Shown here piece by piece: positions 20,045 to 26,111 of a DNA stretch of 26,111 nucleotides. Source of the DNA: Glomus cerebriforme (taxonomy: Eukaryota > Glomeromycota > Glomeromycetes > Glomerales > Glomeraceae); assembly GCA_003550305.1 (NCBI GenBank), contig QKYT01000248.1, positions 5,430 to 31,540 of the forward strand. The letters run 5' to 3'. Within the stretch, counting starts at the first letter, position 1; each line of letters begins with the position of its first letter. The notes under the pieces are model-generated. The model saw nothing but the letters and a program-made list of their open reading frames with translations. It had not been told where the DNA came from and ran no database searches. The translations under genes and the position numbers were made by a program.

Positions 20045-20432
20045 CTAGGCGTAACCCGTCGCGCTGCGCCGGGAATAGGACTTGCCTATCAAGTTAAGAG
20101 AATAACAATAGCATGTTTATATTTTATATTATTTGCTATAGATTTTTACTATTATTATGATGAGGTTAGAAGAAAATTGATGTAATAAATTTATATAATT
20201 TATGTGTTTATGCCAATAATAGTGAATTGTGAGTAGATGTTATATGTGAAATATTATGTATATAATTATCTACTACTAATTAGTATTAGTAAAATGTCAA
20301 TTACCGAAATTTGCCGATCGAAAGGTCTTAACTTTTAAGTATTAACATAAATTTGCCAAACAAAAGATCTTAAGTATAGATCAGGCAAACGTAACGGATT
20401 TTCAACTTTTTTTTAATATATATATATATAGA
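20045..20432 (-). mobile_element. Short non-autonomous Helitron (388 bp)
   Basis: On the minus strand the element begins TCTATATATATATATAT after a flanking A (20433). It ends CTAG before a flanking T (20044), so it lies between A and T as Helitrons do, without target duplication. Six bases before CTAG is a GC-rich hairpin, CCCGGCGC-AGC-GCGACGGG, with one mismatch. These three marks (5' TC, subterminal 3' hairpin, CTRR end) define Helitrons. The interior has two related GGCAAATTT-bearing blocks and no Rep or helicase frame, so an autonomous relative must have mobilised it. It explains the only strongly GC-rich patch in the region. Confidence 0.8.
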
Positions 20433-20909
20433 TTAGAAATTACGTGGGATAAATTCCAGTATTGCACTAATGTTGTCGACAAATAATAGGATTTTCAATC
20501 CTATTGACTAAATAAAATTAATGATTTCTTGGCACAAAATCAAATATCGTAAAAGCCACAATGTTCATTATCTGCAATCAATTTTTTTTTTTTTTTTTTT
20601 ACTTGTAAAAATAATTTCAGTTTATTAAAGGAAAAAAAAGTATTTCTCTGAATAATGATTTTAATATTGAACTGCGCCTATTTTTGAAAATAAATCTATG
20701 TTATTAAAAATAAAAAAATAGTTGGATGGTTGATTGGCTGATGTACCGCATAAATTTTAACTTATTTTGTGAAACAAACGTATTTTATTTTCACAGAATA
20801 AATTTTTATGTTTATCCTTGTGACCTCGATTTGTGTGATATTATGCCGATCACACTATCGTTAAATCAGAAATTAATTTAGCATTTCTTTTTTTTTAAGG
20901 AAAAAAAAA
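20433..20909 (+). promoter_or_regulatory. 5' flank of the duplicated-module kinase, with conserved CGATCACA element
   Basis: An ATTGG (reverse CCAAT) is at 20733-20737. The inverted repeat GTGTGAT/ATCACAC lies at 20833-20839 and 20849-20855. CGATCACA at 20847 begins exactly 63 nt before the ATG at 20910; the same word is 63 nt before the ATG of the pseudogene at 1124 (position 1061), each preceded by TTATG at a few bases' distance. A T23 run near 20581 and further T/A runs make up much of the rest. Confidence 0.45.
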
Positions 20910-22857
20910 ATGTCTGATAATTCCAAATGTAAAAAATGTGGTGAAAAATATACATGTAATGTATTCAAATGGTGTAACCCATGTCAAATAGATGATTTTA
21001 AAAAGAATTTTGCTAGCGGAAATGAAAAAATCGATGCTTTTATTCAAGAAAATCGACTAATAATTTATAGTACTTCTTATACATGTTCATTATTTGCTGA
21101 TATACTTGAGTGGCTTCCATACAATAAGTTTAATGATATTAAAGAATTCGGTAAAGTTGGTTCTGCTACATTATATTCAGCAATATGGAAGGATGGTCCA
21201 CTTTTTAATGAAAATGAAAAGGTATTTAAAAGGCACCAGAATGAAAAAATTATTTTAAAACGCTTGCATAATTCACAAGATAATCTTGATGAATTTCTAA
21301 ATGAGGTATGAAATGTAATTTTTTTTTGTTGATTAATTGATTAATTTTTAAAAATACTTTTCTGTAATATAACAATCTTTTTTTTTTATGTTTTTATAGG
21401 CTAAATCATATATAGAACAAATATATGGAATATCTCAAGATCCAGTTACAAAAAATTATATTTGCGTTCTTAAAGATATATATTGTAAAAAATGTTGTAA
21501 GCAATATACAACTGAATGGACTAATTGGTGTAAAACATGTCAAATTGAGAATTTTAAAAGAAGTGGAAATAAAAAAATTGATAATTTAATTCATGAGATG
21601 CAACTAAAAATTGATGACCCTTATGATATAATATTTGAATGGATACCATACAATCAGTTTAATGATTTTAAAGAAATAGGTAAAGGTGGTTTTTCTACAG
21701 TATATTCAGCAATTTGGATGGATGGTCCATTAATATATAATTATAAAAATAATCTATATGAAAGGGAATCTAATAGAAAGTTTGCTTTAAAATGCTTACA
21801 TAATTCGCAAGACATTACTGATAGATTTTTAAATGAGGTAATGTAATTTGTTTTATAAATTAATTTTTAAAATACTTTTGTTTAATAAAAAATTATCTTT
21901 TTTGATAGATCAAATCATATTCTATTAAGTTAGCTGAAAATATTCTCCGAATATTTGGAATATCTCAAAATCCAGATACAAAGGATTATATTTTGGTTAC
22001 TAATTATGCAGACGGAGGCGATTTTTATCATTGGTTAAATAAAAATTATAATAGATATAATTGGAAATCTAAACTCCATTTTTTACTTAGGATTATTAAT
22101 GGCCTTAAAAATATTCATCAAAAACAGAAGATTCATCGTGATCTTCATGTAGGAAATATATTAACAATTGATAATTCACTTAGTATTGTGGATTCAATAT
22201 CTATTTCAGATATGGGATTATGTGGAGAAGCTGGTAATATAGATGATACAAAAATTTATGGAGTCATGCCTTATGTAGCTCCTGAAGTATTAAAAGGAAA
22301 ACCTTACACTCAAGCAGCTGATATATATGGTTTTGGTATGATCATGTATTTTGTAGCAACTGGAAAACAACCTTTTGCTACTCGTGCTCATGATGATATT
22401 TTAGCATTAGATATTTGTAATGGAATTAGACCTGAAATAAATGAACAAGAAGTACCAAAATGTTATATTGACTTAATGAAAAAATGTTGGGATTTAAATC
22501 CAGATAATAGACCAACTGTTAATGATTTATATAGAGTGATTTGTTCCATTGAACGTACAAATAGTAAGCAATTCGAGGAAGCAGATAAATATAGAGAAGA
22601 AAAGTTTTCATCTAATAAAAATAGCCAATTACATATTCATCCAGAAGCTTACTATTCATCTAGAATACTTAATCCTTTCACTAAGAATCTTCCAAAATAT
22701 GATAATATTGATAAAAGTATGTTAGAAATTACTGATTTTATGGAGTAAGTTACATTTTAATTATTATTGTTATTCTTTTTGGTTAAAAGAATTTAATTAA
22801 ATTTAATTATCTTATAGGTTATCAATCAAAAATGAAAATAATCAATCAGGAGAATAA
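20910..22857 (+). CDS. TKL-type kinase with duplicated zinc-ribbon plus N-lobe module
   Basis: Predicted exons are 20910-21305, 21400-21837, 21909-22744 and 22818-22857 (GT-AG; the first two introns are phase 0), encoding about 569 residues. Exon 1 has a zinc ribbon (Cys 7/10 and 22/25) and a first N-lobe whose loop, FGKVGSATLY, lacks the normal GxGxxG, with Lys117. Exon 2 opens with 26 residues of C-lobe-type start (GISQDPVTKNYI), then a second ribbon (Cys 161/164 and 176/179) and a good N-lobe (IGKGGFSTVY, residues 225-234; Lys263). Exon 3 supplies the only C-lobe: HRDLHVGN (354-361), DMG at 379-381, APE at 402-404, DNRP and EAYYSSR. Exon 4 adds LSIKNENNQ and the stop. Everything is in frame. 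The second N-lobe plus C-lobe should form the kinase; the first is probably non-catalytic. An unspliced reading would give separate fragments instead. Confidence 0.88.
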
Positions 22858-22951
22858 AATAAGTTTAGACTTATTATTTTATAATAGTTTTATTTTTTTT
22901 TCTATTTTTATATAGTAAAGTTTTGTTTTTATTATTCTTATTTAAAAAATA

Positions 22952-23032
22952 TAGCTTTTGTTCAACACTGATTATAGAGTACATGTAAATTTTTTCCTTT
23001 GCATAAATAAAATCAGTTTGTAATTTAACATT
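22952..23032 (+). repeat. Dispersed 3'-flank repeat (copy C, short)
   Basis: Matches the first third of the repeat at 2831: TCAACACTGATTATA and GCATAAATAAAATCAGTTT. It begins about 95 nt after the kinase stop, against 62 nt in the pseudogene copy. It shows that the duplicated unit included kinase 3' flank. Confidence 0.6.
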
Positions 23033-24090
23033 AAATATAAGTTTTTATACACAGAGTTTTGTCTTTTACTATTCCAAAGTGCACGATAAACCCTAATACT
23101 TTATTATTTATTAATATTAACTGATAATAGTAAGAAAAAATGAAAAAACGACAATTGATTAAATATAATTGTATCCATAAAAATTTTTAAGACTTTAAAG
23201 TACAGTACAATAAATAGTATAATCATAATAAAATGACACATCATATCCTAACATGGTAGAAATCAGGTTTTTTGTCAAACCTAACTCATGGCATTAATTA
23301 TGGCTTTCAATTTTTCAATTATTTGTAATACGAAAAAAAACCCCTCTTATTTTGGGATAAGCTTTATCAAATTAATTAATGTTATAGAACGTGCTGTTTT
23401 TCATATTCAAGACCATGATTGTTTTTTTCATTAAAACAATCTATTTATTGATTTTCTCAATTAGAGAATTAAAGAATTAAAGGCAATAATGTTATTTGTT
23501 TATAAATAAATATTCTTCTTAGAAAATAGAAAATAAAAATGGAAAAAAATTATGTTATGTAATCAAGCTCACTGGATTATAGTATATATATTTTAAATTA
23601 TAATATTTTTTGTGGATAGTCTGAAATTAATAAATAAAATTACTAACTGCGGTAAAGGATTATTTTTTTTTGTTTACGCGACTCTATATTTTGAATATTT
23701 TATCACATTTAAATCTACAAGAAAAGATCATATGGTTGATTTATATATTTTTTTCATTTTAAAAAAAATTTTTAACCAAAATTTGGTTCCTTTGTATAAA
23801 TAAATTATCAATTTTTATGAATAGAAAGCCCGTTACTGTCCAAAGATTTTTACTTTACTCCCCAAAATGCGTTAATAAATACATTAAATAGTAAATTTTT
23901 TTTTGGCTGGATCTGACCTCTGTATGTATATTTCGGGTCCTAAAGAAGCATTAAATATTTTTTAATACATTTACTATATTTTTTATTATTCTATTATTTT
24001 CTCTTATTAAAATATTGAATAAATTTTAATTAGAGTGGCTTAGCATTAACGTATAATCTATATGGTAAATCAAATCCACTAATATGATAT
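23033..24090. other. AT-rich intergenic region, no gene seen
   Basis: A small hairpin AGGTTT...AAACCT occurs near 23265-23281. The 63-codon plus frame at 23612-23803 lacks ATG and any known domain. Nothing else could be supported. Confidence 0.4.
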
Positions 24091-24156
24091 CTCATACTTA
24101 TTCTTATTCTCATTCTAATACTCATGAGTAAGAAAGAGAAAGAGAATGAGTATGAG
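24091..24156. repeat. 66-bp near-perfect palindrome with homopyrimidine/homopurine arms
   Basis: The centre is the perfect 12-bp palindrome TACTCATGAGTA (24119-24130). The left arm 24091-24116 (mostly C/T plus A) pairs with the right arm 24131-24156 (mostly A/G) at 22 of 26 positions, with two extra bases on the left. It could extrude as a cruciform or fold in RNA. No target duplication or element ends were found around it. Confidence 0.7.
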
Positions 24157-24532
24157 TATAAGAGGAGAGGCAAAAAATTTATCTTATGAATAAAGTTGTT
24201 TATATACTTGTCCAAAAAAATTTTTTTTGTTTGTAAAAAAAAAAAAAAATTATTATTAAAATTGGTTCTAATGATTAATAATCATTATATTTAAGAGAAT
24301 AATATTTTAGGATAGTATACTGTAATAAATCTGATTTTATTATTTTATAATAATAAAAAATATGTTATAAATTTTTAGATTATAAGGAGCAAACATTTTT
24401 TTTTTGTTTTTGGATCAGGTCAATATACAAAATCAAACAAAACCTAACCTTTTTAATTTTAGGTAAGCTTTGGGTAGACGTGCTGTGGCAAATTCTTCTA
24501 TTGTATTGTTTTATCTCTATAACATTTCGCAA

Positions 24533-25115
24533 CTAAATAATTACTTTATTGGTCTTATTGGCTAATTTCAAATACCATTCAAATGCTTTACTTTCATCTT
24601 TTAAAATCTTTTCCATAATAATAACAATATGTGATGCAGATTTATGCCCTCCTTTAGCAGATTTTAAATAAAATTCAAATGCTTTCTTTTCACCTTTCCT
24701 AATACCACGTCCATATTCATAACAATTTTCTGATTTATACATCACTCTAACATTTTCTCCTTCTGATGATTTTGAATACCGTTCAAATGCCTTATAATAA
24801 TTATATTTGATGTTTTTGTCACAAATAATAACAATCACCTACATAATATTTGATATATTATCTCCTTTTTTTAGCATTTTTTATATGTAATTTACAATTA
24901 CCTTTATATAAAATAATATCTTTATAAAGAAATAATGAATAAAAAATATTGCATCATTAAAATAGAAAGTATTAACTTCCATTTTTCGATCAAAAGAACA
25001 TTTACTTGATTCCGATTTAATTTTATTAACAGAATTAGAAAATATTTCAAGTACCTTAACTTTACCAATTTTACATCCAATTCCATGTTAATAAAAATAT
25101 CCAATTAAACTTTAT
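24533..25115 (-). pseudogene. Decayed Sel1-repeat gene fragment
   Basis: Minus-strand pieces read as Sel1-like repeats (about 36-residue helical repeats used as protein scaffolds): YKAFERYSKSSEGEN, CYEYGRGIRKGEKKAFEFYL, then KSAKGG and KDESKAFEWYLK. Around 24600-24620 the third repeat reads CYYYGKDF only after a shift to another frame, so two small indels are present. Upstream (25104-24903) a further piece reads HGIGCKIGKVKVLEIF just after an in-frame stop, and later KMEVNTFYFNDAI. An intron-like gap (about 24839-24902; donor GTAATT, acceptor TGTAG) precedes DCYYL, again followed by a stop. At least three frame breaks make this a pseudogene. In related fungi such repeats are often fused to kinases of the type seen here, but no kinase domain adjoins it. 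Confidence 0.75.
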
Positions 25116-25507
25116 AAATTCAAATTAATTCATTCACATAATATTTTATAATATCCATATTTAAAAGAAATATATTTAATTCTTGTAATAATTCTTTAAA
25201 AATAAGAAACTCGGAAATATTTTTGTTGTTACATACTGTACATACATTGACACAGTATTCAAATTTAAAATTTCATTTATGAAAATTCTTTATTTATTCA
25301 ACAAAAAACACGATTCTTATATAAAAAAAAGTTTAATCAAACTTCACTAGTCTATTTATAGTAATTAATCAAAAAAATTTTTATTTTTTTAAATTACACT
25401 TGCGAGTTACATATAAAGATAATTAAAAAGCAGATTTAAATTATAATTTTGAAAAAAAAAATTTGTATAAAAAAAATATAAAATAAAAAGATCAATACTT
25501 TTATTTT
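25116..25507. other. AT-rich intergenic sequence between the Sel1 remnant and the kinase tail
   Basis: No gene is seen. It holds the 3' flank of the minus-strand kinase and long A runs near 25440-25490. Confidence 0.4.
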
Positions 25508-26111
25508 CTAAATTCTTTTAGATTCATTATTTTGATCTAAAAAAATAGAATTATAAATTAAAATGATTATGTCAGCATAAACAAAGTTTAATTTAACATT
25601 AATAAAAAAATTTACCATCATTAATTTTCAATTGAGTAAAATCAATTCGGATAGATTCTATTTAATAAAACAAAATTTGTTAGTTTTTTTCTAAGAAAAA
25701 AATTTTTTTTTTAAACACGATAAAAATTTAATTACCAGAATAATTTGTGCTTATAATATTATCATATTGATTATAATAATCATCTGAATTTTTTGGTTCA
25801 GGAAGATTATTAAAATTAAGTAATCTACTTGTATAAATAGCTTCTGAATGTGTTTCATATGAGAAGTTAGTAGTAGAAACATTAGTTTGTAATTTATTAT
25901 TGATTTCATCTGCTTCTTTAATTTGTTTTTCTATTTCTGTTTCATCTGTATTTTCTTTTTCTAATTTTCTAAGTTCATTCCACCATTGATATAAAATATC
26001 TTTAGCTTCACTTGCTGATGGACGATTTAATGGATTTGCATCTAAACAACTTTTAATTAAATATACAATCAATTGGGGTACTTTAATATTAAACCTTGGT
26101 CTAAGTCCTTG
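25508..26111 (-). CDS. 3' end of a TKL-type protein kinase, truncated by the window edge
   Basis: The minus-strand reading from 26111 opens QGLRPRFNIKVPQL, the end of the kinase C-lobe, with the intact NRPSASEAKD helix (the copy at position 1 has a stop here). The tail follows: a long charged helix, SYETHSEAIYTSRLLNF, NLPEPKNSDDYY and DNIIS. By comparison with the other copies, the stop at 25728-25730 is intronic. Predicted exons are 26111-25736, 25657-25616 and 25536-25508, with two 78-nt introns. These add ESIRIDFTQLKINDD and QNNESKRI before the stop. The two introns are the same length as in the copy at position 1. The catalytic residues lie beyond the window, so activity cannot be judged. 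No break is seen in this part. Confidence 0.85.

Noticed and set aside
24030..24215. 61-codon minus-strand frame rich in Ser, Phe, Arg and Ile
   Set aside because: Explained by translation through the pyrimidine/purine palindrome at 24091-24156.
1..26111. CRISPR arrays, bacterial operons or ribosome binding sites
   Set aside because: Introns, gene families and composition are fungal; no direct repeats with unique spacers occur.

Overview
The window looks like nuclear DNA of an arbuscular mycorrhizal fungus, most likely Rhizophagus or a close relative (Glomeromycotina). The reasons are very high AT content, short GT-AG introns of about 65-120 nt, several paralogous tyrosine-kinase-like (TKL) protein kinases with cysteine zinc-ribbon N-termini, an F-box/LRR gene, a Sel1-repeat remnant, and many small decayed DNA transposons. 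The organism call is from family knowledge and is not proven by any single marker here.

Layout. 1-558 is the 3' end of a kinase with an in-frame stop. 1124-2769 is a full-length but broken kinase copy carrying an inserted MITE. 2831-3360 holds a dispersed 3'-flank repeat and an F-box gene fragment. 3860-4043 is a second MITE. 4325-7139 (minus) is a multi-exon kinase with a very cysteine-rich N-terminus and tandemly duplicated terminal exons. 7857-8220 is a further kinase scrap. 9345-11255 is a kinase with three exact 69-residue N-terminal repeats, ending in an assembly gap (11277-11451). 11452-14203 appears empty. 14204-14447 is a tandem 122-nt repeat whose copies fold into the same two hairpins with compensatory changes, followed by a purine-rich decayed tract. 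15853-16245 is a hAT-type MITE. 16694-18232 (minus) is an intact F-box/LRR gene. 20045-20432 is a short non-autonomous Helitron. 20910-22857 is a kinase gene carrying two zinc-ribbon plus N-lobe modules in front of one C-lobe. 24533-25115 is a decayed Sel1-repeat gene. 25508-26111 (minus) is another kinase 3' end, inverted relative to the one at position 1.

How it fits together. This is a birth-and-death cluster of one kinase lineage. Intact copies, an internally duplicated copy, a transposon-interrupted copy and truncated scraps all share one phase-0 intron after the N-lobe and a conserved C-terminal motif with core Y-[TS]-S-R. Introns are retained even in dead copies, so duplication was at the DNA level. 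The intact kinases would act as cytosolic signalling kinases and the F-box protein as a substrate receptor for ubiquitin ligases; neither substrates nor partners can be read from the sequence.
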